DNA from: Ophioceras dolichostomum
Lineage: Eukaryota > Ascomycota > Sordariomycetes > Magnaporthales > Ophioceraceae
Direction: 5' to 3'
Length of the DNA stretch: 64,000 nucleotides
NCBI GenBank assembly: GCA_003049485.1
Contig: PYST01000072.1
Span: 40,648 to 104,647, forward strand
The notes beneath the pieces were generated by a model, which worked only from the letters and a program-made list of their open reading frames with translations, did not search any database and was not told the DNA's origin. Positions 33,091 through 45,959 of this stretch are shown in pieces; within the stretch, counting starts at the first letter, position 1; each line of letters starts with the position of its first letter. Position numbers and translations under genes: made by a program.

Positions 33091-36000
33091 CGGGTTAGAT
33101 ATGGGGGATCTTAGCGAGCTTGGATAAGGATGTGATATTTTTGGGGAGCTGGACTGGGGGATGGTGGGTGGACTAGGGGAGCCTTCGCACCCTCGATGGC
33201 GTGGTGTATGCGACGGGGCTGATGAAGTTGCTAGATGCCAGAGGGTGGTAGCTGGGCTGGGCTGGGCAGCGAGAAGGACAAGGGAGGGGAGGGGATGAGA
33301 GGTGTGGGCGAGCCCACTGTGATAGTGACGAGGATGAAGGGAGAGGGAAGCCTGATGATGGGAGAGCAACGTGAGGAGCAGGCGAGTAGCAGCTAAAATA
33401 AAGTTTGCGAAGGATGAACACAAGCGCCGAGGGACGGACGGGGATGAATGTACAACAAGCAACTTGTAGTACAAAGGGTTCGAAGAAAGACAGGAAAAAA
33501 ACAACAACCGGCGGAGAGGGAGAGGCTGTTCGGGTTGGGTTGGCTGTCGTCTGCTATGGAGCTGTGCATCTGTCCGTCACTTCTGGCTGGAAGCAGTAGC
33601 AGTTCCGGGTGGATTTATTCGACCGGCGCATTGCACAAGCTGCTTGCCTGCGTGCTTGCGTGCATGGGAGGAGGAGAGCTAGGTTGCTAAGCTGGGAAAA
33701 GGACTGGGAATCATGGAGCATCGAAGGGCTGGATCGTGTGGGTTGGCAAGATCCACTCGAAAATGATGGGTACCTATCGTCATTTTTGATCCCGATGCGC
33801 GACGACTGCACCCTGCCAGGGGACGAAATGTGCCGAGATGGTGTTGGGCTCTACGACAGTACTATTGAAGTAGATAGGGCAGGTAGGGTGGGCAAAGTGG
33901 CTCTGCGTAGGCTGGGGAGGAGTGTATGTAGTATTGTGTTACAGTCGGGGCGCGTGACTTACCTTTCTTCTTTTCTCTCTCACTGTCCCCAACCTTCTCT
34001 CTCTCTCCCCCTCTCACGCGTGTGTTGTTTCTCTGCGCCTTTATTTTGCTGCTCTTTCTTAGCTACGTGTTACGAAGGGGCGTGGAGAAAGCGCGAGTTC
34101 GAGGACGGGGGGACCACAGAGGAAGAGCTCCGAGGCTAACACCCAATAAGACGCACTGAAGCATCCGGGTTCATCCCGGCACTGCAGGGCGGGCACTCAA
34201 TACGACCTTCGCGATGTCCCGGGAGAAAAAGAACTAGAAAAAAAACAACAGTCTCGAAAACACCGGCGCGAGCTCTCACGAGCCTAGAAGTTATCCACGA
34301 GGGCTGAGGGGTCGACGGATGGCGGACGTGCGGATGTGGCTTTGGGCTCGCTCGTTGATAGTCCGGTCAAAGAGGCAGACAAACAGGGGAGAAATTGTGC
34401 GGAGCGGTCGAAACGGCGCCAGACTAGTGGGCTAGTGTTCAACGTGGAATATAGAGGAGGATTTCGAAGTGGCTTTTCGCGCCAGAACAGAATTAGACCG
34501 TTGTTGCGAAGGCTAGAAAGACCGGACGAGAGACGGTGATGGGTCGCCGCCGCATATAATATGGAATGAAGTGAAAGTGGTGCCCAAGTGGTGTCGTCAG
34601 CCAGTATCGTCTCCTAGTTCGCCAGGTGGAGGGCATGCGAACTGGTCGTGGACAGGGAAGGGGGTTCCTGGAAATCAGCCAAAAGTCATCCGTTGGCTTG
34701 GTGTAAGTCTTTATGCTGCTCCTGAACTGTCGACCTCCTGCTTATTTGCTTCTGTCCCGCAGCCCACCAGAGATCGCTGACCCAGGGGCGTGCGTCCTTG
34801 CTGCATACCCTCCTCTTTCTCATCCAGAAATAAGCAGGACAGCCAGGCAGGCAGCCAGCGGGCTCAAAAAGGAGAAAAAGAAGCAATCGCAGTAGTAGCA
34901 GCAACCGCGGGGTGTTGTTTGTTTCTTGTCTGTGAGGGATGAAGGCTGCGGTGGTCGATCGCCAATATCTTGGGTGTGGCGCCTGCGGATAGCTGCATGC
35001 GATTCTGAACTGTGCACGCCTCTCCACTGTGCTCACGGGGCATGAGCATGGGGCGTGTGGTGCTGGGCGTCTGGAGGGGTCTCCTAATAAATGTTGAAGA
35101 AGATACAGCAGGGACAAGCAATGAGGGGCCCAATACCGGGCAAGCTGTCTAGCGTCTCTTGCTTCTGTTGCTCCCTTCTGAGATGACCGTATGCCAGTGT
35201 GGCCGTGTGTATATGAGAATTAGCGCCCCTGCGAATAGCTGGATGCTGGTGCATGAGCTTCTCAAAACTTTACATCAGCTTCGAGAAAAATGGCGAGTTA
35301 ATTGCCCTCTTGAGTCAAGTTCCTTTCCATCAGCTCCGAGCTTTACCCACTTTCGGTCTGGTTCGGGTGGCCGTCGGATTTTTCTGAAGAGGCTATCATA
35401 CACTCGACCGGTCTATACTACCGAAGTCCTGGAACCGTTGGGCAGATCCGTTTGGTGCTGTTCCTGGGGATTCTGTGAGGGATGCTGTGAGGGACATCAG
35501 GAGGAGGGAGAGGAGTGAAGAAAGACGGACAAAGATTCAAAGAAGAAGAGAAGGGAGAGCGAGGGGAACTGTGTTTGTGTGTACATGTGTAGATGTGGGA
35601 GTAACTGTGGGAGTGTAAGTGCGAAGATTGAGTGAGGAAAGGGGGGCATCAGTCCTTGACAACCGCCTGATGAGCATGAGCATGAACATGAGCAGAGGCA
35701 TTCTCGCTCTGCTTTTTCCAACAGCGAAAAGCAGCAGCAGCAGCAAGTGGGAAAGCTGAGCCGTGGACCGTCGGGAATCCCGATACTATGGCCTTATCCC
35801 CAAGAGCGTGGAATGTTTAACCGCCCTTGTGGGAAGGAAGCGGCGGCGCCGGCCATCATCTCCTCCGCCCCTACTACAGTACCGCAAGAAGATGAAGTAG
35901 CTCGCTCGCTTGCTTGTCCTGGAGCTTTCCAAATCCAAGGAGGAGGGACGCCGCCCCATTGTTTCACGGTCAGCAATACCGATTGGGGGAGCAAGAAAGC

Positions 36001-37019
36001 CCAGACGAGACAGTCAGAGGGGAAGAGGGAGAGGGCCTGATGAAGGGAATCTCCGAGAGCAGGAAATAACACGAAGAGAGAGAATAAAAAAAGAAGCCTG
36101 CGAGAAGCAAAAGGAATACCGGAGGCGCGTCACAGCCCGTTTCTAGACAGGGGGCAGTCGGCGCAAATCGGCAAATTATTGGTGGTTCAGTGTCGGGGTA
36201 GGAGTGTTTTTTTGCACTGAACCCCTGCGATTGAAGGGCAGCTTCCCAGGGCATCCAAATCGGAGATCTTGCTAGCCAGCTCGCCCACGAATCAGTCCCC
36301 CCCGTTCGCTGGGCAGAAAATAAAATAAACTGGAAACTCTTCCCCACTGGCCGGAGAAGCGGCCCAGATGCTCAGAGAGCTAGCTTGCCTTTTCCAGCTG
36401 GCAGGGGCCTAACGGGCTTTGAGACAGCAGACACGTACTACTGGTCCATGGGCTAGCGAGCCACGAGACCAAGCGGTTCGTGCCTTGTCCTAGCTGCTGT
36501 TGGTGCTGTTGCACAATCACAATCAGTAGTAAGCAGCAAAGGCAAAGAGGAATTGTGCCGTGTGGGAGGGGGGAGGGAGCAGGGAGCAGGGAGCAGAAGC
36601 AAGCAGCAGGGTGAGGAGCGGGAGAGAGCAAAAAAGGGAGAAGAGGGAGGGAGTTGCCGTTGTTGGCCACACACACACAGCACCAAACGGACCGACAGAA
36701 ACACCCGCAATGCTGGGTTTCTTTTTGCTGGTCTGCTGGGGGGTTGCGGATGGCCTGTCGATGTACAGGTACACACGGAGCGGAGGAAATGTGTTTATTT
36801 GCTATGGTGAGGTTGAAGTTCGAACCCTGATCCCAGACGCCTGGCTCAGAGATGTCGTCCTGAAAGGCTGAGTGGCCCCTGCTGCTGCGAGTTTGCTGCA
36901 TCGACCAGGGTCCTCCGAAAATGACAAGGGGTGCCGTGTGGAGTTCTGCAGCAGGTTGTCGGAAGTACCTGTACCTTGCACATGCCACTCCCGATACATG
37001 ACGGTACCTGCTTTGGCTG

Positions 37020-37081
37020 CCCCCCCCCCCCCCCCCNNNNNNNNNNNNNNNNNNNNNNNNNNNNNNNNNNNCCCCCCCCCC
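37020..37081. other. assembly gap flanked by C homopolymers
   Basis: 35 N at 37037-37071, with 17 C to the left and 10 C to the right. The gap is most likely a long C-tract that sequencing could not cross. Any reading frame that spans it is not real evidence of coding. Confidence 0.97.
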
Positions 37082-39582
37082 TGTCGCACACCCTGTCGCA
37101 CCCCGTCCACGGGCTCCCGTTTTTTCTTTTCTTCCTTCTCTCTGTTTCTTTTTTACCGAGCGAGCGAGCAAGGATCCCGTCCCCAAATCCAACCATCCAC
37201 CAAATTCCACTCACCCTCCCTGTCTCCCTCTCTCTCCCATCCCGGTCCCCGCCAAGCCCTGGCGACCAAAGAGGGGGCTTTGATTCTGGATTGCTTCGAT
37301 GTGCCTTCGATTGTCTCCAGTCTGGCTGGCACTTGGCCCACCACCACCGACCGGTCCCGGCATTGACGAGAAGTCAGGGCCTGGAGAGCCTGACTCGGTT
37401 CAGCGGAGGTCGGCAGCCCTTCAATGTTGTTCTCTTCCTCAATTCCATATCAGATTTGTTGCTTTTGAGACATGCTCCTGTACTATGATGTCTCCTTTGG
37501 ATCAACGATACTTTTGCAACAGCATCCACAAATGCGAGACATCGGCGTGCAGGTCTGCCCGTCCCCCGTGGTTGCGTCTGGGTTGTGTCGAGAGTGTGCC
37601 TGTGTGTGTTTGTGTGGTTTGTGTGTGTGGGGATGCGTGGGATACAGAGAGGCTACTGCATGCAGGCGTCCAGGTGTTAGGTCCAAAACATCAAACCGTG
37701 GACGACGCGCCGCGTTGATACTGGAGAGCATAGAGGGTCGGTGGACTGGAATGAGAAGCAAGTCCGTCCTCCTCGACGGCCTCACGAAAGGCTTCGTGCA
37801 TGGTTTCACCAAGTCATAACAGCCGAAGATAAGATGTATATGTATTCCGTATGGTCGGCGTGTAAACCCGCATCATGTGAGATTCCATGTGCTGTTTTGA
37901 GGCGGGAAACGTTCGAGTTCGGCTCGGTCCAACTGACCGAGTGTTCTCAAACTTGTTATGATAAGTGATGGCGATGATGAACAACCCTGGACACCGATGA
38001 GGCGAACCAGCAATGCAATGGAACGGTTTTTCATTGTTGGTCCGTCTCAAACAGTCAAACCCGATGTTAGTTAGATTTGACCGTCGCGATGGTGGGTGCT
38101 ACCGCGTTGGTCGGTACCAAGCTAGCTCAGGATTAATCATCCACTTGAATACTTCCACAAGGCGGAACTGACTCCAGGGAGACGGCCGGACCACCGACAG
38201 CCTCGTTTGTCTACTACGTCTAGAAATAACGGGAGGAGGAAGGAGTCTTGACATTTTCGCCCCCTTCTTCAAGGCGGGATTGTGTGCTACCTTGCCGATC
38301 TATCTATGTACCCCAGTCCCCCACCGCCATCCCTTACATACGATGAACCACTGCAAGCCACCAATATTTACCGAAGATGCGCCTCTAGGTGTACTGTACA
38401 TAATATCGAGCGCCACAACGCTTGGTCACCCTGTCTCCTCGTCTCGTCAACAGGGAGCATTGCTGTTTGTGAAAAGCCGGCCAGACCAAGCCAGCCGCCC
38501 GAGAAAGATGCGTTACAGGGAACCCACGTCGCCTCATCGACGGCAATCGACAGAGATGCGTCGTGCTGGTAACATCGGGCAGGCGAATCATCGTCTCCCC
38601 TCCGACCTGATCGAAGGGGATCATCTATCTTTCAGCCTCATCAGCCTGCGAGGTGGCAGAATTTAGCTCAATGGCAACTAACCATTCGTCGATCCCGCCC
38701 GCGTCAGGGCACGGATGCGTTCCGTACCTGACTTTTAGGTTGTTCCTTGCTGACTGAGGATTATGTACGGAAAACATTGATGTGACTGATGTGTATGAGA
38801 TTTGACAGGACGGAGCACTCCCATACCTGCGCTCCAAAAGGATTCCGCACGGCACTGGAAACTTGTTCCTGGGCTAGTCCTCAGCCAGTTCTGGGCTAAG
38901 TTGGTGTCCGGACGAACTCATGCAAGCAACAACACTGGTGGCGCATCAATGGCACATGGCTGTATTTCGGCTCTTCTCTCGCCCTTTTCCTTTTTTTCTG
39001 ACACGTTAGAGACTTAATACAGCCGTGATATTGGATTGCCGTCCGTCCCTTTTCGCTTGACTTTTCGCTTGGCTTTCGCTTTGCTTGACTCTGGATTGCT
39101 CTGCGTTTCCCGGGTCGCAGACTTGTGATGTGACGGCTGGTCAAATAAGCCGCCGGCCTGGACCAGAAAATGCACAACCTCGCACGCTATGGAGAGTCCC
39201 GTTGTACGACCATGATCACCATTCTCTATTAGCCAACCAAGCCGGGAGGGATTCTTCCCCTCTAAGTCCAGACCATCTATGCCTGGAGAGCGAGCAACAA
39301 CTCTAGCCATTGCTTTTTCATCCGTGCTTCTTTTTTCCCCTCGAGGTGATCGACCGGTGGGTGGTATTTGAGAAAGCCGAACCACCGTCCAATCGCTGCC
39401 TGGGCTTGGGTCACTTGGTCAGGCTAAGGTTTGGTTTCATATGTCCATGTCGACCTCTGTTAGTCTGTGGCAGGTTCGGTCACCGGCTCGCAAGCATTGC
39501 AGGAGCCAAGTTTCCATTGCGGCCAGGGTGGCGGCCAGCAAGGGACGGACTGCGGACGGATAGACGGACGGACGGGAGCGAG

Positions 39583-39602
39583 GGAAGGAAGGAAGGAAGG
39601 AA
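39583..39602 (+). repeat. GGAA microsatellite
   Basis: Five GGAA units, preceded by a looser GGAC-rich stretch. Confidence 0.8.
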
Positions 39603-40419
39603 GACATGTTTAAAAAAAAATAACAAGGAGGGTGGACGGGCTGCTCGCCGGTTGGTCAGTCGTGGTCGAGATTGATGAACGCATAAATCGCGCCAAAGGG
39701 CGATTGCAGGGAGGAAGGAGAGCTGCAACACAGGACTCTACGCTCGAGAAACTGAACAGACATAGGACCGCCGACGATGGTCCAGTCCCAGCTTTCAAAA
39801 AGATGTGTCCCACCCACCATTTCCCCTTCTCCATTCTCGCCGTCGGCACTCCGGCAGTCTGTTGATGCTTGATGCCGCCTGACTTGTTTAGGTTGAAAGT
39901 TGCTCGCTTCCGGAAGTGGCGGCCTCGGGAGTGAGGCCGAGAGCAACATCCTGAAACCGCATGATTCTTTATCCTGTCCTCTGTGCTGATAGGCAGAACC
40001 CCCACTAGAAATCTTCTGGAATTCAAATCGAAACACATGCACTGCAACTGTCCGCCGAACGCCGAAAGTGGAAGGACGTTTCCAAGAAAAATCACATGCC
40101 GACTTGGCCCGTGTGGCCGGTCAAGTCAGGGAGCTGGCTGGCTCGACGAGTCTTGCGCTTGGCCTGACCGACGAGAACTCGATGAACGTTCCAGGTCTAG
40201 GATGGGAGGCACAGACTTCCAGTTATCGTGTGCAACTACCTACAGGTACCTACCTAAACAACTGGTACCTACCTAAAATTGGAGATGGTGGTACGGAATA
40301 ACGAGCCCGCAAGCTTAAATTGGAACTGATGGGAAGGGGGAGCTCGTTTTCCCAGAGGCGACTCCCTGACACACGACCACAGCCATAACTAATCATCCGT
40401 CTCGAACACTCCAATGCGG

Positions 40420-40441
40420 GTTCGTTCGTTCGTTCGTTCGT
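40420..40441 (+). repeat. GTTC microsatellite
   Basis: Five GTTC units in non-coding DNA. Confidence 0.85.
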
Positions 40442-41249
40442 CTGGGGCGGATGAATAGGGAGGATGTGCGGGTTAGAAGACGACAGGATAGGATCCCCTG
40501 GTGTGCCTGGGAGGAAAACCACGTTGCTACCCGCCAGCCGATATGCGTCCAGGTATCTGGCATCTGCACCTCTTTACTTTTACCCGGAATGCAACCTGTT
40601 CGACAAGCTCGCAGTCTCGACTGGACTTGCACATCCAGGCCCAGAGGAGCAGGAGCAGTAGCAGGCGTAGTCGCAGCACATCCAATCCGCCACGAACCGG
40701 TCTGTTTTGTCGCAATGTTCGCCTGGCCAGCCATCCTGGCGTTTATTGCGACATACGTTGGCCTGACATGACACTTATCCTATCTAAGCAGCCACGCGGA
40801 GATGCCGTGAAATATCTCACACCACCACCTTGTCGACAAGGGCGCGAAACTCTCACAAAATATCACGCATACGTTGTACACGCAAGCTCTTGCAAAACAG
40901 ACAGACAAACGCACGTGCGCTCCCTGCTGGTTTCTTAAAATGCATACGGAATACAATTTCAAGTTTCTTTTTTTGAACCCCCTGGCTCGCAGATACACCA
41001 ACACAGCAGGAGGTAGCACATATATACAGGGAGAAGCACAGGATACAGTACATGTGAGTGAGACGGGGTCTGGTGTATGTTTCGAGACAAGCAAGCGCCA
41101 ACGCAGTAACCAGTAACGGGCGGGCAGGCACTCTTCTTCTTTTTCGTTTTTGGTTGTCGCAACTAGCTGCCGTATGTGGTGCTCAGATCGTGTTGCCCCG
41201 AACTGCTTCTGCCTGCCTCCGGCCGCTCGCCGCTGCAGGGGGCTCTGGG

Positions 41250-41278
41250 GGTGGTGGTGGTGGTGGTGGTGGTGGTGG
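41250..41278 (+). repeat. GGT trinucleotide microsatellite
   Basis: Nine to ten GGT units, about 210 bases downstream of the MRPS9 stop codon on the other strand. Confidence 0.9.
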
Positions 41279-41490
41279 GAGAGAGAAACACCATCTCTCG
41301 CCTGACACAGCCCAGACACGCCCAGGCAAATGTAGTGGGTGTGGTACTGCCACGACTCTTCATGCGAATCAGACGGGCGACCCCGCCCAAGCCGCTTCTC
41401 TACCAAGCTTCCAAACAAAGCCACACCAAAAAAAAGGAGAGGACCAGAGAAGAGGAAAGAAGAGAAACAGAGGAGGTACGCTCTTCTCTT

Positions 41491-42541
41491 CTATCTCCTG
41501 ACCCAGGCGGGCATCTTCCGTGCCTTCAGGTGACCAGGCTTTTTCCTCTCCACCATTCTCGGGTCGCGCGTCACACAGCCAGCTGTATTGTCGTCCCAGG
41601 GAGGTCGAAATCAGTAAGAGAACATAGACATTATCGGGTGCAAGTAGGCCGTAGAGCATATGAGTGATCATCTTCTTACCTCGCCTAAGAGCCGGCTTCA
41701 GGGCTGGCTCGTGTGCCATCAGCGCCTTCGCGACCGCCAGCGTCATCGCCTCGGCCTGGCCCGTCGTCCCGCCGCCGGAGACCAGCGCCCACACGTTGTA
41801 CTTGTCCACGCGCTCCGTGGCCCGGAGCGCCCACGTGGCGCTCTCGCGGTCGTGGACGCGGCCGAACGCCTCGCTCAGCGGCTTGCCGTTGACCTGGACC
41901 TCGCCCGTGCCCTCGACGACCCACGCGCGCGCGACCGACGTCTTCCTCCGGCCGGTGGCCACGGCGCGGCCCCACTGGTCGACCGGGATCGGCTTCGGCG
42001 TGTTGGTGAACGGGTGAATCGACCGCATGAAGGGCCCCAGCGCGGCGTCCAGGAACGGCGGCTTGATGTCCGGGTGCGTCTTGTGCAGGTGCTTGACCAT
42101 GTCCATGCACCGGCTGTAGTCGATGGCCCGGACCGGCTCGCCCGTGTTGGTCTTGTAGTCCTCCAGCTTCTGCCACGACACCTTGGGCACCCTCTCGGGC
42201 GGCGCGCGCGGCAGGCTCTGGTACTTCCGGAAGTACTCCTGGATCTTGACGTACAAGTCCATGAACCGTTCCTGGCGAGTGAAGTACGCAGGCGAGATGG
42301 GGAGAGGTCGTACGTGGGCGATGGTGGACGTCTTCGTATCGCCGTGGTCGATACTTGTGATATCGTTGCTCTTGCTCAATGTGGTCTGAGATCGTGTCGT
42401 GGTAGGGTTGATGCTGCTCGGCGCAACTAGGAGAGCTCGAAAGCTCCTAGGTCGCTGAAGCGGCTGCCACGGCTGCCATTGGGCAGCCGGAGCGCGGGCA
42501 CATCCCCTTAGAGGAGAGATACCCGCCCTCAGACTTGTCAT
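41491..42541 (-). CDS. MRPS9: mitochondrial small ribosomal subunit protein S9 (uS9m)
   Basis: Component of the mitochondrial 30S-type subunit, reaching toward the tRNA P site. Inferred exons on the minus strand are 42541-41680 and 41582-41491 (317 residues). The first 60 residues are Arg/Ser/Pro-rich with few acids, a typical mitochondrial presequence. The S9 domain begins with GRAVATGRRKTSVARAWV and continues through VNGKPLSEAFGR and VSGGGTTGQAEAM to ALMAHEPALKPALRR. The second exon supplies the diagnostic C-terminus AGCVTRDPRMVERKKPG..ARKMP, ending in basic residues. Without the splice the frame runs 100 residues into false sequence. It is divergent from EF1-gamma, with 479 bp between the two starts. 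Confidence 0.96.
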
Positions 42542-43020
42542 AGCTTTGATTTTCCCCGGACGTGAGTCGTTATGACGCAGCCATGAGGTGTAGGTATATT
42601 TGAGCTTTCGGTCGTGCTGATGTCGTTCCGGAGCTTGGTGGAGCTCTTCACTGGAGATTTTTGCTACGCCCAGCTCGGCTGATAGGCTTGGAGAACCGCC
42701 ATGATAGCGACGCGATTATGTCAGCGTGTCGGTCGTGCACGTGATTTATAGTCCCCAATGACCGACGATCCCACGGTACCTTGCATGAGCCACCGCCAAC
42801 GACCTCCCGTTTCCACAAGCACGCTCAAGCCACACGACGAACAGGCCAACACCAGCCCCACCCCTCCTCCCGCCGTCGCCCAGCCAGCAGCACCGACCCC
42901 TCCACACACACCATAGCGAGGCTCACAATTTTTTTTTTACCTGTCCACTTTCGCACAACTCAATTAACCTCGTTCTTCTTTCCTTCCCAGCAACAAACTT
43001 CTCTGAGCAAACCAGCAAAG
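42542..43020. promoter_or_regulatory. shared promoter region MRPS9 / EF1-gamma
   Basis: 479 bp between divergent starts of two translation genes. It contains a CCAAT-like word near 42752. The EF1-gamma side is C/A-rich and ends in a CT-rich leader around 42930-43010, typical of highly expressed fungal genes. A T-run lies at 42931-42938. Confidence 0.5.
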
Positions 43021-44710
43021 ATGGCGTTCGGCAAGCTCTACACTTACGAGGTGAGTCGCTCGTAGCCGCTCTTTCTCAAGCCGGCTTTCCTTATCTCATT
43101 GAATGCTTCTTGCGACACCATGCGCTAACCAGCCTTGCCTAGAAAAACCCCCGCTCGACGGCGATCCTGGCTGTCGCGAAGGCCAACGACAAGGACCTGG
43201 AGGTTGTCGAGACCGACACCGCCAACCCGACCGAGGAGTACCTGAAGTACAACAAGCTCTCCAAGGTCCCCACCTTCGTTGGCAGCGACGGCTTTGTCCT
43301 CTCCGAGTGCATTGCCATCGCCATCTACGGTAGGTCGACTGATCTTGTTTCCCCCTTTATCAACAGCTGGCTGCTGGCGACGCCGATGACACAATGTCCA
43401 CACGATTTCCAACCACCCAATACCCCTCCTTGCGAATGATGACCTAGACAATCAAATACAGTTATCCCTGGCTGAATAACTATTATGTGTTGATGTTTTC
43501 TAACTTCTGACTTGCAATATCTTTTTTTATCGTCTTGCTTCGTCTGCTTTTACTGGATGATATCCGTGGGTGTTGGAACCGATGCGCTGACGACTCGACT
43601 CCCTTCTATAGTGACCTCCCAGAACGAGAAGACCACCCTCCTGGGCAAGACCAAGCAGGAGTAAGTATTTCCACGGCAAAGAAACGCGTCATTGAAGAAC
43701 AGGCCTTAACAGTACGAACCGCAATTAGCTATGCCTCGATCCTCAAGTGGATGTCCTTCTTCAACAGTGAGGTCCTGCCTACTATGGGCGCTTGGTACCG
43801 GCCCCTCCTGGGCAAGGACTTCTACAACAAGAAGAACGTCGAGGAGGCTTCCAAGAAGGCGCTCAAGGCTATCTCCGTGGTCGAGGAGCACCTCCTGAAC
43901 AACACCTTCCTGGTTGGCGAGCGCATCACGCTGGCTGATCTGTTCTCCGTCGGCATCATCGCCCGCGGCTTCGAGTTCTTCTTCGACACCAAGTGGCGAC
44001 AGGAGTACCCCAACGTCACCCGGTGGTACACCACTGTCTACGCCCAGCCCATCTACTCGGCCGTCGCCCCCGAGCTGGTGCTGCTCGACACTCCCAAGCT
44101 GACCAACGTGGCTCCCAAGAAGGCCGAGCAGCCCAAGAAGGAGAAGGCCCCTACCAAGGCTGCTGCTCCCAAGGCTGCTGCGAAGGACGATGATGAGGAG
44201 GAGGAGGAGAAGCCCGCTCCCAAGCCCAAGCACCCGCTCGACCTGCTGCCCAAGGCCTCGGTGCCCCTGGACGAGTGGAAGCGCATGTACCAGAACAGCT
44301 CGGTCCCCGACTCCATGAAGTGGTTCTGGGAGAAGATGCCCTTCGACGAGTACTCCATCTGGAAGGTCGAGTACAAGTACAACGACGAGCTGGGCACGCC
44401 GTTCATGTCCAACAACCTGATCGGCGGCTTCAACCAGCGCCTGGAGGCCTCGCGCAAGTTCCTCATGGGCTGCGCCTCGGTCTACGGCACCAAGGAGGGC
44501 AACTTCATCCAGGGCGCCTTCGTCATCCGCGGCCAGGAGTTCCTGCCCGTGTTCGACGTCGCCCCCGACTACGAGTCGTATAACTTCACCAAGCTGGACC
44601 CCACCAAGGAGGAGGACCGCCAGTACGTCCACGACGAGTTCTCGTGGGAGCGCACCGTCGAGAAGGACGGCAAGTCATACCCCCACTACGACGGCAAGGT
44701 CTTCGTGTAA
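43021..44710 (+). CDS. TEF4: translation elongation factor 1 gamma
   Basis: Structural subunit of the eEF1B complex that recycles eEF1A-GDP. Inferred exons are 43021-43050, 43143-43329, 43612-43660 and 43729-44710 (415 residues). The N-terminal half is a GST-like fold (LSKVPTFVG, LSECIAIAIY, then helices up to APELVLLDTPK). It is followed by a Lys/Ala/Glu-rich linker (about residues 215-245), then the C-terminal EF1G domain from HPLDLLPKASVPLDEWKR to YPHYDGKVFV. Exon 1 has ten codons and exon 3 about sixteen; the short exons give the expected N-terminus MAFGKLYTYE. Codon use is strongly biased to C/G third positions, fitting high expression. Confidence 0.96.
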
Positions 44711-45959
44711 AGGAGTGGCAAGACTGTCGTCTGTCCTTGTCTCTCACGCACACCAAACCGACACACATCCTCGCACATACCCACAACCCCACCACTCGCA
44801 ACCTCCCACACACTCTTCCTTTTTCCTCTCACACCCTCTCTCCCTCACTCCGCCACGCACCCAACCACTTGGTTTCCTTTGTCAGCAGCACATATCAGGA
44901 GTAGGGCTTGGAGGCGGAGGCTACGAAGCTATGGAAAGAATGACGTTACGAGACGATCGGGAGTTTTTTTTTTGGAGAGGAAGGACTCTGGCTGGAACGG
45001 AAATGGACTAGAATTGACGGATGGAGGATGTGGAATAATGGCAGCAGAGGCAGGCAGATTTCGGAGGCTATTTGTCTCTTCCTTTTCGCTCTCGGAAAAG
45101 TTGGCCCCGTCGTCGTTCAACCACTTTGGTAGTTAGCTTAGCCTTAGCACCTCGCAATGTATGAGCCTTGCCTTGTTTCCTGTGAATGAGCCGAGTTCAT
45201 TCTCTCTCCTCTTCTGAGGCTGCTTCCGCCGAATTTACTGAGTCTGAACTGGACTGCATTGTATGTCTGTATCGTGACTGACTACCTATGTATGCATCTA
45301 AGTGCAGTCGTCTAGGAATCTACCACCTCTACTCGTATTGAGCGTATAATGGGGCTTGATCTTACTGACTAGGAAGTAGTATGTAGGGATGAGCCCTTCG
45401 GCTAGTATTAGAGGGGAAAAAAAAGCCATGTATCTATGGCTGCTTAACATCTCAACTCCCGCAACTCTCAGGTGAAACGCACAGTGACCCACTGAGGATA
45501 GGAAGCAAGAAGACACCGCAAACGTGAAGAAGGGAGATAGGAAGCAAGAAGACACCGCAGACGTGAAGAAGGGAGAAAAGTAAAGAAGCAGAAGCCGGCC
45601 TCGACGAAAGTAAAGAGGACCTGAGGAAAGAAGCCTTCCTGCGTCACAAGATACCGAACGATGATGCCTTATGCTGGGGAACCAATGCAATGCAATGACT
45701 GAAGCTTGAGACTGAGAGTAATAGCAAAACGAAGTAGGGGGATATCAAGGGGGAAATGTGGTGGGAAAAAAGAAAGGAGACGACGAAGAGGGTATCTCTC
45801 TAAGCGACTGGTCAACCTGATCTCCAGCACAAGCCTAGGGTTTGTGACAGAAGACGAGGTTTCGAAAACGCCAGAAACTCCCGTTGGATGCCAGACGAAG
45901 AAGAACGGGAAAGATCAAGAAAAGGGGCCAAAGAACTATCCAGTCTGCAGATAGATGGA
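44711..45959. other. EF1-gamma 3' region
   Basis: The first 200 bases are C/A- and C/T-rich and probably form the EF1-gamma 3' UTR. No gene is supported. A 39-bp tandem duplication sits at 45497-45574. From about 45700 the sequence turns purine-rich and runs into the tandem array. Confidence 0.45.
45497..45574. repeat. 39-bp direct tandem duplication
   Basis: Two adjacent copies of 39 bases each (45497-45535 and 45536-45574), beginning GATAGGAAGCAAG. They differ at one visible position (CGCAAACG versus CGCAGACG). Confidence 0.92.

Larger units (their letters stand above)
31025..41490. other. 10.5 kb gene-poor region
   Basis: I find no recognisable domain, exon chain, tRNA or transposon here. 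Open frames are frequent, as expected at this GC content, but they have no family resemblance and overlap on both strands. The first 1.5 kb probably holds the promoter and long leader of the Gln-rich gene. Simple repeats, purine/pyrimidine tracts and one assembly gap are listed separately. Lineage-specific or non-coding RNA genes cannot be excluded. Confidence 0.5.

Noticed and set aside
33609..34139. 176-residue frame in the gene-poor interval
   Set aside because: No recognisable motif; it includes a CT-rich tract read as Ser/Leu and an overlapping frame on the other strand.
36815..36832. GTTCGAACCC sequence resembling a tRNA B box
   Set aside because: The flanking bases do not form a T-arm stem, and no matching acceptor or anticodon arm is found upstream.
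36380..37210. Long minus-strand frames running through the N gap
   Set aside because: Unknown bases and a C homopolymer hold the frame open artificially; no domain is seen on either side.
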